Below the pieces are notes generated by a model that had not been told where the DNA came from, did not search any database, and saw only the letters and a program-made list of their open reading frames with translations. Of a stretch of 64,000 bases of DNA, positions 24,087-33,392 are shown piece by piece. Position 1 is the first letter of the stretch. Each line of letters starts with the position of its first letter. Source of the stretch: Streptomyces sp. CCM_MD2014. GTDB lineage: Bacteria; Actinomycetota; Actinomycetes; Streptomycetales; Streptomycetaceae. The position numbers and the translations under genes are program-made. Location of the stretch: the NCBI RefSeq assembly GCF_000772045.1, contig NZ_CP009754.1, positions 6,696,001 to 6,760,000 on the forward strand, in the 5' to 3' direction.

Positions 24087-24131
24087 TGTACGACCCCGTA
24101 CGACGTAGACGTAACTGAACGGAGAACTGTC

Positions 24132-25067
24132 ATGGCCCAAGCCGCAGCCGTGGCGAAACCGCCCGCGCCACCCCGGCGGCGCCGTGCCTCGGCCACGCCG
24201 CGCAGGCTCCCGTACCTGCTGATCGGACCGGCCGCCCTGCTGATGCTGGGCTTCATCGCCTACCCGGTCATCAGCGTCTTCTACTACAGCCTGCAGGAGT
24301 ACAACCCCACCAAGCCGTGGCGGAACGGCTTCGCGGGCTTCGACAACTTCGTCAGGATCTTCACCGACGACGCCGTCTTCTGGGACACCCTCACCTTCAG
24401 CGCCAAATGGGTCTTCGTCGAGGTCGGACTGCAGCTGCTCTTCGGGCTGGCGCTGGCGCTCATCGTCAACCAGACCTTCGTGGGCCGGGGCATCGGGCGG
24501 GCGCTGGTCTTCTCCCCGTGGGCCGTCTCCGGCGTGCTGACCTCGGCGATCTGGGTGCTGCTCTACAACTCCCAGACCGGTGTCACCCGTTACCTCGCCG
24601 ACATGGGCATCGGCTCGTACGGCACCAGCTGGCTCTCCGACACCTCGACCGTGTTCTCCGCGGCGGTGGTCGCCGACCTCTGGCGCGGCGTGCCCTTCTT
24701 CGCGATCCTCATCCTCGCCGACCTCCAGTCCGTCTCCAAGGACCTGTACGAGGCCGCCGAGGTCGACGGCGCCAGCCGGCTCAAGCAGTTCTGGCACATC
24801 ACGCTGCCGCACCTGAAGGACGCCATCATCCTCTCCACGCTGCTGCGCGCGGTGTGGGAGTTCAACAACGTCGACCTGCTCTACACCCTGACCGGCGGCG
24901 GACCCGCCGGCGAGACCACGACGTTGCCCCTGTACATCGCCAACACCAGCGTCGACGCCCACGACTTCGGCTACGCGTCGGCCCTCACCACGGTCGCGTT
25001 CGTGATCCTGCTCTTCTGCTCGATCGTCTACCTGCGGCTGAGCAAGTTCGGAGGCGAGAACAAGTGA
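24132..25067 (+). CDS. ABC sugar importer, permease 1 (pectin-oligosaccharide locus)
   Basis: 311 residues with a charged cytoplasmic start, then six membrane helices. The EAA loop is LYEAAEVDGASRLKQFWHIT, characteristic of MalF-type permeases. CGGAG lies about 9 nt before the ATG. The GTG start of permease 2 overlaps its stop. Together with the lipoprotein at 29585 it would import oligosaccharides or sugar acids released by the secreted enzymes downstream. No ATPase is encoded here. Confidence 0.88.
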   Translation: MAQAAAVAKPPAPPRRRRASATPRRLPYLLIGPAALLMLGFIAYPVISVFYYSLQEYNPTKPWRNGFAGFDNFVRIFTDDAVFWDTLTFSAKWVFVEVGLQLLFGLALALIVNQTFVGRGIGRALVFSPWAVSGVLTSAIWVLLYNSQTGVTRYLADMGIGSYGTSWLSDTSTVFSAAVVADLWRGVPFFAILILADLQSVSKDLYEAAEVDGASRLKQFWHITLPHLKDAIILSTLLRAVWEFNNVDLLYTLTGGGPAGETTTLPLYIANTSVDAHDFGYASALTTVAFVILLFCSIVYLRLSKFGGENK

Positions 25068-25963
25068 TCACCAAGGAGGCCACCGCGCCCGCCCCCGCCC
25101 CCGCGCGGACCGACCACGCACCGCCGCGGCCGGCGAAGAAGCGCCGCCCCGCCTGGGACGAGGTGCCCCGCTGGCAGATCTACCTGCCGCTCGGGATCTA
25201 CCTGGTCTTCACCCTGATCCCGTTCTACTGGATCCTGCTCTTCGCGGTGCGCCCGGCCGGCTCGACCTCGCTCGTGCCCTGGCCGATGACCACCGACCAC
25301 TTCGAGAAGGTGTGGACCGACCGCGGCTTCGGCACCTACTTCACCAACAGCGTGTACGTGGGGCTCGCGACCCTGGTGATGACCACCCTCGTCGCCCTGG
25401 CGGGCGGCTACGCCCTCGCCCGGTTCGACTTCAAGGTCAAGCGGGGCTTCATGCTCGCGCTGCTCTGCTCCCAGTTCGTGCCCGGCGCGCTGCTGCTCGT
25501 GCCGCTCTTCGAGATCTTCGCCGGCCTCCAGATGATCAACTCGCTGGGCAGCGTCAGCATCGCCGAGACGGTCTTCCAGCTGCCGCTGTCGATCATCCTG
25601 ATCAGCAACTTCATCAAGAACGTGCCGTACTCCCTGGAGGAGGCCGCCTGGGTCGACGGCTGCGGGCGCTTCCGGGCCTTCCGGATCGTCGTCCTGCCCC
25701 TGCTGCGCCCGGGCCTGATCGCGGTCGGTTCCTTCGCCTTCGTGCACTCCTGGAACCACTTCCTGTTCGCCCTGATGTTCCTCAACAACCAGCACAAGCA
25801 GACCATCCCGGTCGGCCTCAACTCCCTGATGAGCGCGGACAGCGTCGACCTCGGCGCGCTCGCCGCCGGCGGCATCGTCGCCGCGGTGCCCGTGGTGATC
25901 GTCTTCGCCTTCATCCAGAAGTGGCTGATCACCGGCTTCAGCGCGGGGGCGGTGAAGGGATGA
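25064..25963 (+). CDS. ABC sugar importer, permease 2
   Basis: 299 residues starting at GTG 25064, which overlaps the stop of permease 1 (GTGA). A Pro/Ala-rich N-terminal tail is followed by six membrane helices and the EAA loop LEEAAWVDGCGRFRAFRIVVLPLLRPG. MalG-type partner of permease 1. Its stop overlaps the Gfo/Idh gene start by 4 nt, tying transport and metabolism of the substrate into one translational unit. Confidence 0.88.
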   Translation: MITKEATAPAPAPARTDHAPPRPAKKRRPAWDEVPRWQIYLPLGIYLVFTLIPFYWILLFAVRPAGSTSLVPWPMTTDHFEKVWTDRGFGTYFTNSVYVGLATLVMTTLVALAGGYALARFDFKVKRGFMLALLCSQFVPGALLLVPLFEIFAGLQMINSLGSVSIAETVFQLPLSIILISNFIKNVPYSLEEAAWVDGCGRFRAFRIVVLPLLRPGLIAVGSFAFVHSWNHFLFALMFLNNQHKQTIPVGLNSLMSADSVDLGALAAGGIVAAVPVVIVFAFIQKWLITGFSAGAVKG

Positions 25964-27120
25964 GCACGCCGCTGCCCGTCGTCCTCGCCGGCGCCCGCGG
26001 CCACGGCCGCTGGCACGTCGCCAACATCCGCCGCCTGGAGCGGGCGGGGCTGGTCCGGCTGGCCGGCGTCTGCGAGCTGACCCCGCTGACCGAGGAGGAG
26101 GCCGGGGGAGAACTCCCCGAGCAGTCCGCCGACTTCGGCGCGCTGCTGGACTCCACCGGCGCCCGGATCGCCGTCGTCTGCACGCCGATCCCCACCCACA
26201 CCGACCTCGCCCTGACCGCCGCGCGGCGGGGTGTGCACCTGCTCCTGGAGAAGCCCCCGGCACCCTCGTACGCCGAGTTCCGGCGGATGGCCGACGGGGT
26301 CGCCGAGGCCGGGGTCGCCTGCCAGATCGGCTTCCAGTCACTGGGCTCGCACGCCGTGCCCGCCATCCGGGACCTGGTCGCCCAGGGTGTGATCGGGGAG
26401 GTCGTGGGCATCGGCGCGGCCGGTGCGTGGGTCCGCGACGAGGCCTACTTCCGCCGGGCGCCCTGGTCCGGCAAGCGGCGGCTGAACGGCGTCGACGTGA
26501 TCGACGGCGCGCTGACCAACCCGCTCGCGCACGCCGTCGCCACCGCCCTCGCGCTCGGCGGCACCGCCCGCGCCGAGGACGTCACCGGCATCGAGACCGA
26601 GCTGAGCCACGCCAACGACATCGAGGCCGACGACACCTCCTGCGTGCGGATCGGCACCGAGCCCGGGCACCGCGTCACCGTCGCCGCCACCCTGTGCGCG
26701 GAGCGGGCCGACGAGCCGTACGTCCTGGTGCACGGCTTCCGCGGCCGCGTCACCTTCTGGTACAAGCAGGACCGCGTCCTGCTCCAGCGCGCCGGCCACG
26801 GCCCCGAAGAGTTCCAGCACGGCCGCACCGACCTGCTGGAGAACCTGGTCGACCACCTCACCACCGGCGCTCCCCTGCTGGTGACACCGGACGGGACGGG
26901 CGCCTTCATGCGGGTCGTCGAGGCGATCCGCCGGGCCCCCGACCCGGAGCCGCTGCCCGCCGCCGCCTGGCACCGTGTGCCCGAGGAGAACCGCCGCGTG
27001 GTCCCCGGCATCGACGCCCTCGTGGCCGCCGCCGCCGACACCCTCTCCCTGTACTCCGAACTGGGCGCGCCCTGGGCGCCGCGCACCGAGCACCCGCGAT
27101 ACGAAGTGAGCACCCGATGA
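25960..27120 (+). CDS. Gfo/Idh/MocA family oxidoreductase
   Basis: 386 residues. The N-terminal Rossmann domain has a variant nucleotide motif GARGHGRWH. The hallmark of the family, EKPPAPSYAEF, follows at about residues 94-104 with the catalytic Lys in EKP. The C-terminal alpha/beta domain is present. These NAD(P)-dependent enzymes act on sugars, sugar acids and inositols. It overlaps permease 2 and the DUF6807 gene by 4 nt each, so it probably modifies the imported sugar or its derivative. Exact substrate unknown. Confidence 0.83.
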   Translation: MSTPLPVVLAGARGHGRWHVANIRRLERAGLVRLAGVCELTPLTEEEAGGELPEQSADFGALLDSTGARIAVVCTPIPTHTDLALTAARRGVHLLLEKPPAPSYAEFRRMADGVAEAGVACQIGFQSLGSHAVPAIRDLVAQGVIGEVVGIGAAGAWVRDEAYFRRAPWSGKRRLNGVDVIDGALTNPLAHAVATALALGGTARAEDVTGIETELSHANDIEADDTSCVRIGTEPGHRVTVAATLCAERADEPYVLVHGFRGRVTFWYKQDRVLLQRAGHGPEEFQHGRTDLLENLVDHLTTGAPLLVTPDGTGAFMRVVEAIRRAPDPEPLPAAAWHRVPEENRRVVPGIDALVAAAADTLSLYSELGAPWAPRTEHPRYEVSTR

Positions 27121-27962
27121 CCGGCAACGACTCCCCGGTGCTGCGCGTGGCGGGCCGCCCCGTCGCCCGGTACGTCACCCGTCCCGAGCTGCCCCGCCGG
27201 CTCTCCCCGCGCCCGTACCTGCACCCCGTCACCACCCTGGCCGGCACGTCCGTCACCGAGTTCGGCCCCGCCGACCACCTCCATCACCTCGGCGTCGGTG
27301 TCGCCGTTCCCGACGTCGAGGGGCACAACTTCTGGGGCGGGCGCACCTTCGTCCAGGACCGGGGGCCGACCGAGCTGGACAACCACGGCACCCAGCGGCA
27401 CACCGCCTTCCAGCTCCGCGACCCCGACGGCTTCGTCGAGGAACTGCGCTGGGTCGCCGCCGGCACCGAACTGCTGCGCGAGCGCCGCACGGTCGCGGCC
27501 ACCGGACTCACCGCCACCGCCTGGGCGCTGGACTTCACCTTCTCCCTCACCAACGTCACCCCGGAAGCGCTCACGATCGGCAGCCCGGCCACCAACGGGC
27601 GCCCCGGCGCGGCCTACGGCGGCTTCTTCTGGCGCGCCCGCAAGGAGAGCGCCGCGCCCAGGGTCTTCACCGCCGACCGGGAGGGCGAGCGGGACGTGCA
27701 CGGCGGCAGCGCGGACTGGCTCGCGCTGAGCGGGGAGACCTGGTCGCTGGTGTTCGCCGGTGCCACCGAACGCACCCGGCGCGACCCGTGGTTCGTGCGC
27801 ACCGAGGAGTACCCGGGGGTCGGTTCCTCGCTGGCCCACGAGGAGCGGGTGGCCGTCGCCCCCGGCGACACCCTGGTCCGCCGGATCGTCACCGTCGTCG
27901 CCGACGGCCGCCTGGACGCCGACGGCGCCGCCGCCCTCGTCCGCAAGGCGGTGAGCCCGTGA
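27117..27962 (+). CDS. DUF6807 / PmoA-family protein
   Basis: 281 residues with the DUF6807 (formerly labelled methane oxygenase PmoA) pattern. It has PYLHPVTTLAG, DHLHHLGVGVAVPDVEGHNFW and GGFFWRARK. The several His residues in HLHHLG suggest a metal or sugar site. The PmoA label is misleading: there is no membrane-bound copper monooxygenase character. Genes of this family commonly neighbour Gfo/Idh oxidoreductases and glycosidases in sugar-utilisation clusters. Here it is held by 4-nt overlaps between the Gfo/Idh and GH43 genes. A carbohydrate-processing role is inferred, not shown. Confidence 0.75.
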   Translation: MTGNDSPVLRVAGRPVARYVTRPELPRRLSPRPYLHPVTTLAGTSVTEFGPADHLHHLGVGVAVPDVEGHNFWGGRTFVQDRGPTELDNHGTQRHTAFQLRDPDGFVEELRWVAAGTELLRERRTVAATGLTATAWALDFTFSLTNVTPEALTIGSPATNGRPGAAYGGFFWRARKESAAPRVFTADREGERDVHGGSADWLALSGETWSLVFAGATERTRRDPWFVRTEEYPGVGSSLAHEERVAVAPGDTLVRRIVTVVADGRLDADGAAALVRKAVSP

Positions 27963-29521
27963 CCGCCCCCGGCATCCCGGGGACCGCCGCCGAGACCGCC
28001 CCCGGCACCCCGGTGACGTACACCAACCCCGTCCTGAACGCCGACTGGTCCGACCCGGACGTGATCCGCGTCGGCGACGACTTCTACCTGACCGCCTCCA
28101 GTTTCGGCCGCGTTCCGGGCCTGCCCCTCCTGCACTCCCGCAACCTGGTCGACTGGACCCTGGTGGGGCACGCCCTGGAACGCCTGGAGCCCGAGCGGGA
28201 GTTCGCCAAACCCCGCCACGACTGCGGCGTCTGGGCACCCGCGCTGCGCCACCACGCGGGCCGCTTCTGGATCTTCTGGGGCGACCCGGACCAGGGCGTC
28301 TTCCAGGTCAACGCCCCCGACATCCGGGGCCCGTGGACCGCGCCCCACCTGGTCAAGGCGGGCAAGGGCCTGATCGACCCCTGCCCCCTGTGGGACGAGG
28401 AGACGGGCGAGGCGTACCTCGTGCACGCCTGGGCCCGCTCCCGCTCCGGGATCAAGAACCGCCTCACCGGCCACCGCATGCATCCCGACGGCACCGGAAT
28501 CCTCGACGAGGGCGAGGTGATCGTCGACGCCGACCGGATCCCCGGCTGGTTCACCCTGGAAGGCCCCAAGCTCTACCGGCACGACGGCTGGTACTGGATC
28601 CTCGCCCCCGCCGGCTCGGTGGAGACCGGCTGGCAGGGCGCCTTCCGCTCCCGCGAGTTCTTCGGACCGTACGAGGAGAAGGCCGTCCTGGAGCAGAAGG
28701 ACACCGACGTCAACGGACCCCACCAGGGCGGCTGGGTACGCACGCAGGCCGGCGAGGACTGGTTCCTGCACTTCCAGCAGCGGGGCGCGTACGGCAGGGT
28801 GGTCCACCTCCAGCCGATGACGTGGTCACCGGACGGCTGGCCGGTCCTGGGCGACGACGGCGCCCCGGTCACCGAGCACCCGCGTCCCGCCCTGCCACCG
28901 CAGCCGCCCGCCGCACCCGCGACCGACGACGAGTTCCCCGGCGGACGGTTCGGCCGCCAGTGGTCGTGGACGGCCAACCCCCGCGCCGGCTGGGCCACCC
29001 AGCACGCCGGGGACGGGCTGCGCCTCGCCTGCGTCCGCTCGGCCGACGCGCACGACCTGCGCCTGCTGCCGAGCGTCCTCACCCAGCGCTTCCCCGGCGA
29101 GCCCTCGGTGATCGAGGCCGACCTGTGCCTGGACAGCGAGGAACCCGGGGCGCGGGCCGGGCTCGCGGTGCTCGGCGACGCCTACCGCTGGATCGGGCTC
29201 CAGCGGGACGCCGACGGGACCGTGCACCTGGTGCACCGGTTCGCCGAGTCGGTGGCCGAGGCCGAGCGGGACGCCGACCGGCCCCGCCCCGCACCCGGAG
29301 GACGGGCCCGGCTGCGGATCGAGACGGTGCCGGGGGCGCGCTGCCGTTTCTCCTACGACCTCGGTGACGGTCCGCGTCCCGTCGGCCGGGAGTTCGCCGC
29401 CGCCCCCTGGCGCTGGGTCGGCGCACTGATCGGCCTGTTCGCCCTCGCACCCGCGGGCCAGGGACAGGCCGGCACCGCCACCTTCACGCGGTTCCGCGTC
29501 GGGCCCCACCGACCCCACTGA
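27959..29521 (+). CDS. Cytosolic glycoside hydrolase family 43 enzyme
   Basis: 520 residues starting at GTG 27959, overlapping the previous stop. The five-bladed propeller (about 20-320) has the three GH43 acids: Asp32 in SDPDV (base), Asp140 in IDPCP (pKa modulator) and Glu201 in EGPKL (acid). A C-terminal beta-sandwich module (about 330-515, the GH43 C2/DUF1349-like domain) follows a Pro-rich linker. There is no signal peptide. It should therefore act on imported oligosaccharides, as an alpha-L-arabinofuranosidase, beta-xylosidase or related enzyme. It closes the overlapped gene chain starting with the permeases. Confidence 0.87.
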   Translation: MTAPGIPGTAAETAPGTPVTYTNPVLNADWSDPDVIRVGDDFYLTASSFGRVPGLPLLHSRNLVDWTLVGHALERLEPEREFAKPRHDCGVWAPALRHHAGRFWIFWGDPDQGVFQVNAPDIRGPWTAPHLVKAGKGLIDPCPLWDEETGEAYLVHAWARSRSGIKNRLTGHRMHPDGTGILDEGEVIVDADRIPGWFTLEGPKLYRHDGWYWILAPAGSVETGWQGAFRSREFFGPYEEKAVLEQKDTDVNGPHQGGWVRTQAGEDWFLHFQQRGAYGRVVHLQPMTWSPDGWPVLGDDGAPVTEHPRPALPPQPPAAPATDDEFPGGRFGRQWSWTANPRAGWATQHAGDGLRLACVRSADAHDLRLLPSVLTQRFPGEPSVIEADLCLDSEEPGARAGLAVLGDAYRWIGLQRDADGTVHLVHRFAESVAEAERDADRPRPAPGGRARLRIETVPGARCRFSYDLGDGPRPVGREFAAAPWRWVGALIGLFALAPAGQGQAGTATFTRFRVGPHRPH

Positions 29522-29584
29522 ACCCCCACGTTGTCGTTCCACCGCCTCGTTCGATCCAGAAGACCCGGAAGAAGAGAGCCGACC

Positions 29585-30955
29585 ATGAGGATCAGCATGC
29601 TCAGCAGCAGAGACAAAGGCACAGTCAGGCGCCGCACGTCCGCCGCCGTCGCCCTGGGGGCCGTGCTCGCGCTGACCGCCACCGCCTGCGGTGACGACGG
29701 CAGCGGCGCGGGCGGCGGCGAGGGGGCCGAGGGCAGCGGCAAGGGGAAGATCACTTTCTGGGACAACAACGGCGGTATCCGTACGGCCGTCTGGAAGACG
29801 ATCATCGCCGACTTCGAGAAGGCGAACCCCGACATCGACGTGGAGTACGTCGGCATCGCCGCCACCGAGTACCAGTCCAAGGTCGACACCGCCATCCAGG
29901 GCGGCGGCCTGCCGGACGTCGGCGGCGTGACGGCGTCGATGCTCGCGGGCTTCTCCGCGCAGGGCGCCCTGGAACCGCTGGACGACCGGCTCGCCGAGTC
30001 GCCCCTGAGCGACAAGCTCAACAAGGACATGGTCGAGTCCCTGAAGGCCGCCGGCGGCGGCGACGGCACCCTGTACTCGATGCCGACCTCGGCCAACAAC
30101 GGCGTCCTCTACTACCGCACCGACCTGTTCGAGAAGGCCGGTCTGGACGCGCCGACGACGTGGGACAAGTTCTACGCCGCCGCCGAGAAGCTGACCGACG
30201 CGGGCAAGAACGAGTTCGGCTACACCATCCGCGGCGGCTCCGGCTCCGTCGCCCAGGCCCTCGACGCGATGTACGGGCAGTCCGGCATCACCTCGTTCTG
30301 GGACGCCGACAAGAAGAAGACCACGGTCAACGACCCGAAGAACGTCGAGGCGCTGGAGAAGTACGCGGCCCTCTACAAGAAGGTCACGCCGGCCGCCGAC
30401 GTCAACAACGACTTCGCCAAGATGGTCGCCCAGTGGGACACCGGCACCATCGGCATGCTCAACCACAACCTGGGCTCCTACCAGGACCACGTGAAGGCGC
30501 TCGGCGTCGAGAAGTTCCGCGGCATCCCGCAGCCGGTCGGCCCCTCCGGCAAGCGGGTGCAGGTGTCCAACCCGGTCGACGGGCTCGGCATGTTCAAGAG
30601 CTCGAAGAACAAGGAGGCCGCCTGGAAGTTCATCGAGTTCGCGACCTCCAAGGAGCAGAACTCGAAGTTCAACGAGTCGGCCGGGCAGGTGCCGTCCAAC
30701 ACCGAGGCCGCGAACGACGCGTGGATCCAGAAGGCCGAGCCGACGAAGCTGGCGGCGCAGGCGCTGAACGACGGGTCCACGACCATCGTGCAGCTTCCGT
30801 ACTACCTGCCGGACTGGAACACGCTGTCCAAGTCGGAGAGCGAGCCGGGGTTCCAGAAGGTGCTGCTGGGTGACATGAGCGCGAAGGACTTCCTGGACGG
30901 GCTGGCCGAGAAGCTGAACGAGGCGCAGGCCGAGTGGACGGAACAGATGGGTTAG
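29585..30955 (+). CDS. Sugar ABC transporter substrate-binding lipoprotein
   Basis: 456 residues. A signal peptide with Arg-rich n-region ends in LTATAC, placing the lipidated Cys at residue 35, followed by a Gly/Ser/Glu-rich tether. The mature protein is a family 1 extracellular solute-binding protein (KITFWDNNGGIRTAVWKTII, then DVGGVTASML). Start chosen at ATG 29585 with AGAGAG upstream; an earlier in-frame start would add 18 residues. It is the binding component for the permeases at 24132-25963, separated from them by the metabolic genes. Confidence 0.88.
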   Translation: MRISMLSSRDKGTVRRRTSAAVALGAVLALTATACGDDGSGAGGGEGAEGSGKGKITFWDNNGGIRTAVWKTIIADFEKANPDIDVEYVGIAATEYQSKVDTAIQGGGLPDVGGVTASMLAGFSAQGALEPLDDRLAESPLSDKLNKDMVESLKAAGGGDGTLYSMPTSANNGVLYYRTDLFEKAGLDAPTTWDKFYAAAEKLTDAGKNEFGYTIRGGSGSVAQALDAMYGQSGITSFWDADKKKTTVNDPKNVEALEKYAALYKKVTPAADVNNDFAKMVAQWDTGTIGMLNHNLGSYQDHVKALGVEKFRGIPQPVGPSGKRVQVSNPVDGLGMFKSSKNKEAAWKFIEFATSKEQNSKFNESAGQVPSNTEAANDAWIQKAEPTKLAAQALNDGSTTIVQLPYYLPDWNTLSKSESEPGFQKVLLGDMSAKDFLDGLAEKLNEAQAEWTEQMG

Positions 30956-30959
30956 CCCG

Positions 30960-31095
30960 CGGTTTCGGTTCCGGGTTCCGCCGTGGGTGGTCCGTGGTTC
31001 GTCGCGGGCTGCGGGCCGCCCGTGGTCGATCGCGCCCGCGCGGCGGAGCCGCACATCGATGCAGCCCCGCGCCCCTGGGCTTCTGTCCCAGCCCC
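30960..31095. repeat. Dispersed intergenic repeat-like element
   Basis: Between the lipoprotein and esterase genes, a G+C-rich stretch contains CGCGCGGCGGAGCCGC and CATCGATGCAGCCCCGCG. It ends in GCCCCTGGGC. I recognise this as resembling short elements scattered between Streptomyces genes (recollection). Only one full copy is in this window, so repeat status is not shown by the sequence itself. Confidence 0.4.
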
Positions 31096-31114
31096 TCGTC
31101 GAAAGGTAGCCCGC

Positions 31115-31921
31115 GTGTCGCTCAGCCGAAGGCAGGTCACTGCCGCTGCCGTCTCCTCCATTCCTCTGGCGTTCGCCGCCGCCCAGCCCGCCCACGCCGG
31201 CGGACGCCCCCACCACCCCCGCACCCTCTACATCGCCGGGGACTCCACCGCCGCGCAGAAGTACTCCGACGCCGCGCCCGAGACCGGGTGGGGCATGGCG
31301 TTGCCCTTCTTTCTCCGTCACGACCTTCGCGTCGCCAATCACGCCGTGAACGGGCGGAGTTCCAAGAGCTTCGTCGACGAGGGGCGGCTCGACGTCGTCC
31401 TCGGCGCGATCCGGCCCGGTGACTTCCTGCTGATCCAGTTCGCCCACAACGACGAGAAGGACGAGGACCCCACCCGCTACACCGAGCCCTGGACGACGTA
31501 CCAGGACTGCCTGCGGATGTACGTCGACGGGGCGCGGGCGCGCGGGGCGCGGCCGGTGCTGGCCACGCCCGTCGAGCGGCGGCGGTTCGACGCGGAGGGG
31601 AACGCCGTGCCGAGCCACGGGGAGTACCCGGCGGCGATGCGGGCGCTCGCGCGTCAGGAGGGCGTGGCGCTGCTCGACGTGCAGGCGCTGTCGCTCGCGC
31701 TGTGGCAGCGGCTCGGGGCCGAAGGGACCAAGGCGTACTTCAACTGGACCGCCACCGAGCAGGACAACACCCACTTCAACCCGCCGGGCGCGATCGCGGT
31801 CGCCCGGCTCGTCGCCCGGGAGCTGCTGCACGGGCGCGTACTGGCGCACCGGGACGTGCGCCGGCTGGACGATGAGATCCCCGAGTCCTGGATCGGCTGG
31901 CCGGAACCGGCCACCGCGTAA
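31115..31921 (+). CDS. Rhamnogalacturonan acetylesterase (SGNH/GDSL, CE12)
   Basis: 268 residues with a Tat-like signal (SLSRRQVTA then an Ala-rich stretch ending in AHAGG). The catalytic blocks are IAGDSTAAQ (nucleophile Ser44), the Gly/Asn region VNGRSSKSF, FAHNDEKDED (Asn) and DNTHFNPPGA (Asp and His). This is the CE12 pattern of enzymes that remove acetyl groups from rhamnogalacturonan I of pectin. GTG 31115 is preceded by GAAAGG at 8 nt; earlier starts would read through the repeat-like spacer. It is followed by pectate lyase and pectin methylesterase on the same strand. Confidence 0.85.
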   Translation: MSLSRRQVTAAAVSSIPLAFAAAQPAHAGGRPHHPRTLYIAGDSTAAQKYSDAAPETGWGMALPFFLRHDLRVANHAVNGRSSKSFVDEGRLDVVLGAIRPGDFLLIQFAHNDEKDEDPTRYTEPWTTYQDCLRMYVDGARARGARPVLATPVERRRFDAEGNAVPSHGEYPAAMRALARQEGVALLDVQALSLALWQRLGAEGTKAYFNWTATEQDNTHFNPPGAIAVARLVARELLHGRVLAHRDVRRLDDEIPESWIGWPEPATA

Positions 31922-31980
31922 CACCCCGCACCCCATCACCCCGACACCCCGACACCCCGAGAACAAGGGAGAGCCGCACC

Positions 31981-33315
31981 ATGAGCACTCAGGGATGGCA
32001 TGGGCATGCCATAAAGAGATCCGCCGCGCTCGTCGGCTGCACCGCCCTCGTGCTGGGCCTGACCGCCGCCACGGCCGAGGCCCGCCCCGGGCACCACCAC
32101 CCCCGGGACGCCGCCCGCCAGACGCTGCCCGCGGGCGACGGCTGGGCCTCCCACGGCAGCGGCACCACCGGCGGGGCCGCCGCCGACGCGGAGCACGTGT
32201 ACACCGTGTCCACCTGGGCCGAATTCAAGGCCGCCCTCGCCGCCGACGGCACCGGGCCGCGGATCATCAAGGTCAAGGGCACCGTCGACGCCGTCTCCGA
32301 GGGCTGCGAGGCCTTCGCCGCGCCCGGTTACGACTTCGGCGCCTACCTGGAGAAGTACTCCCCGGAGAACTGGGGCAGGGAGACCGATCTGAGCGCCGAG
32401 CCCGACGACAGCCCCGAGGGTCTGCGCCGCGCCTCCGCCGCACAGCAGGACCGGTCGATCAAGGCGAACGTGCCCTCCGACACCACCATCATCGGCGTCG
32501 GCCGGGGCGCCGCGCTCAAGGGCGCCAGCCTGCAGATCAAGGGCGTGGACAACGTCATCGTCCGCAACCTGACCTTCGAGAGCCCCGTCGACTGCTTCCC
32601 GCAGTGGGACCCCACCGACGGGGACGAGGGCAACTGGAACTCCGAGTACGACAGCGCGGTCGTGCACGGGTCGACGCACGTGTGGCTGGACCACAACACC
32701 TTCACCGACGGCGAGCACCCCGACAGCGCGGCGCCCGCCTACTTCGGCATGCTCTACCAGCAGCACGACGGCCAGCTCGACATCGTCAAGGGCGCCGACT
32801 ACGTCACCGCGTCCTGGAACGTCTTCACCGAGCACGACAAGACCATCCTGATCGGCAACAGCGACGGCGAGTCCACCGCCGCCGTCGACCGGGGGCACCT
32901 GAAGGCGACCTTCCACCACAACCTGTTCAAGAACCTCGTCGAGCGCGCGCCCCGCGTCCGCTTCGGCCAGGTCGACGTCTACAACAACCACTTCGTCGCC
33001 TCCGACGACTACGCCTACAGCTTCGGCGTCGGCAAGGAGTCCCAGCTCGTCGCCGAGCACAACGCGTTCACGCTGCCGGCCGGCGTCAGCCCCGCGAAGG
33101 TGCTCAAGCGCTGGAACGACTCGCCGCTCAGCGCCGCCCACAACCGCGTCAACGGCCGCACCGTCGACCTGATCGCGGCCCACAACGCCGAGAACCCGGA
33201 CGCCGCCCTCCGCTCCGGCGCGGGCTGGACTCCCACGCTGCGCACCAAGGTCCTGCCGTCCCGGGCGGTCCCCTTCGTCGTCGACCACGGCGCGGGCGCC
33301 GGCCGGCTGCGCTGA
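31981..33315 (+). CDS. Secreted pectate lyase (PL1)
   Basis: 444 residues. A basic n-region and hydrophobic core end near ATAEARPG (residue 34), a Sec signal peptide. The mature protein is a right-handed parallel beta-helix of the PL1 family. It has DNVIVRNLTFESP, VWLDHNTFTDG (the WxDH block), THVWLD, and ERAPRVRFGQVDVYNN, which holds the catalytic Arg. It cleaves de-esterified polygalacturonate by Ca2+-dependent beta-elimination. GGGAG lies about 8 nt before the ATG. The pectin methylesterase that would prepare its substrate is the next gene. Confidence 0.9.
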   Translation: MSTQGWHGHAIKRSAALVGCTALVLGLTAATAEARPGHHHPRDAARQTLPAGDGWASHGSGTTGGAAADAEHVYTVSTWAEFKAALAADGTGPRIIKVKGTVDAVSEGCEAFAAPGYDFGAYLEKYSPENWGRETDLSAEPDDSPEGLRRASAAQQDRSIKANVPSDTTIIGVGRGAALKGASLQIKGVDNVIVRNLTFESPVDCFPQWDPTDGDEGNWNSEYDSAVVHGSTHVWLDHNTFTDGEHPDSAAPAYFGMLYQQHDGQLDIVKGADYVTASWNVFTEHDKTILIGNSDGESTAAVDRGHLKATFHHNLFKNLVERAPRVRFGQVDVYNNHFVASDDYAYSFGVGKESQLVAEHNAFTLPAGVSPAKVLKRWNDSPLSAAHNRVNGRTVDLIAAHNAENPDAALRSGAGWTPTLRTKVLPSRAVPFVVDHGAGAGRLR

Positions 33316-33392
33316 CGGGCGCCGGCACCCGACCCACGAACCGGGCCGGGGCGCCCGCACCGCCCCGGCCCACCCCTCCAAGGAGCACCCGC

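Noticed and set aside
22079..24256. A 725-residue open frame on the minus strand opposite the IlvD/Edd gene
   Set aside because: Low-complexity Gly/Val/Asp composition and complete overlap with a gene carrying all three Fe-S cysteines; a shadow frame.
28826..31966. A 1046-residue minus-strand frame across the GH43, lipoprotein and esterase genes
   Set aside because: Runs antisense through three recognisable genes with no domain signature; typical high-GC artefact.
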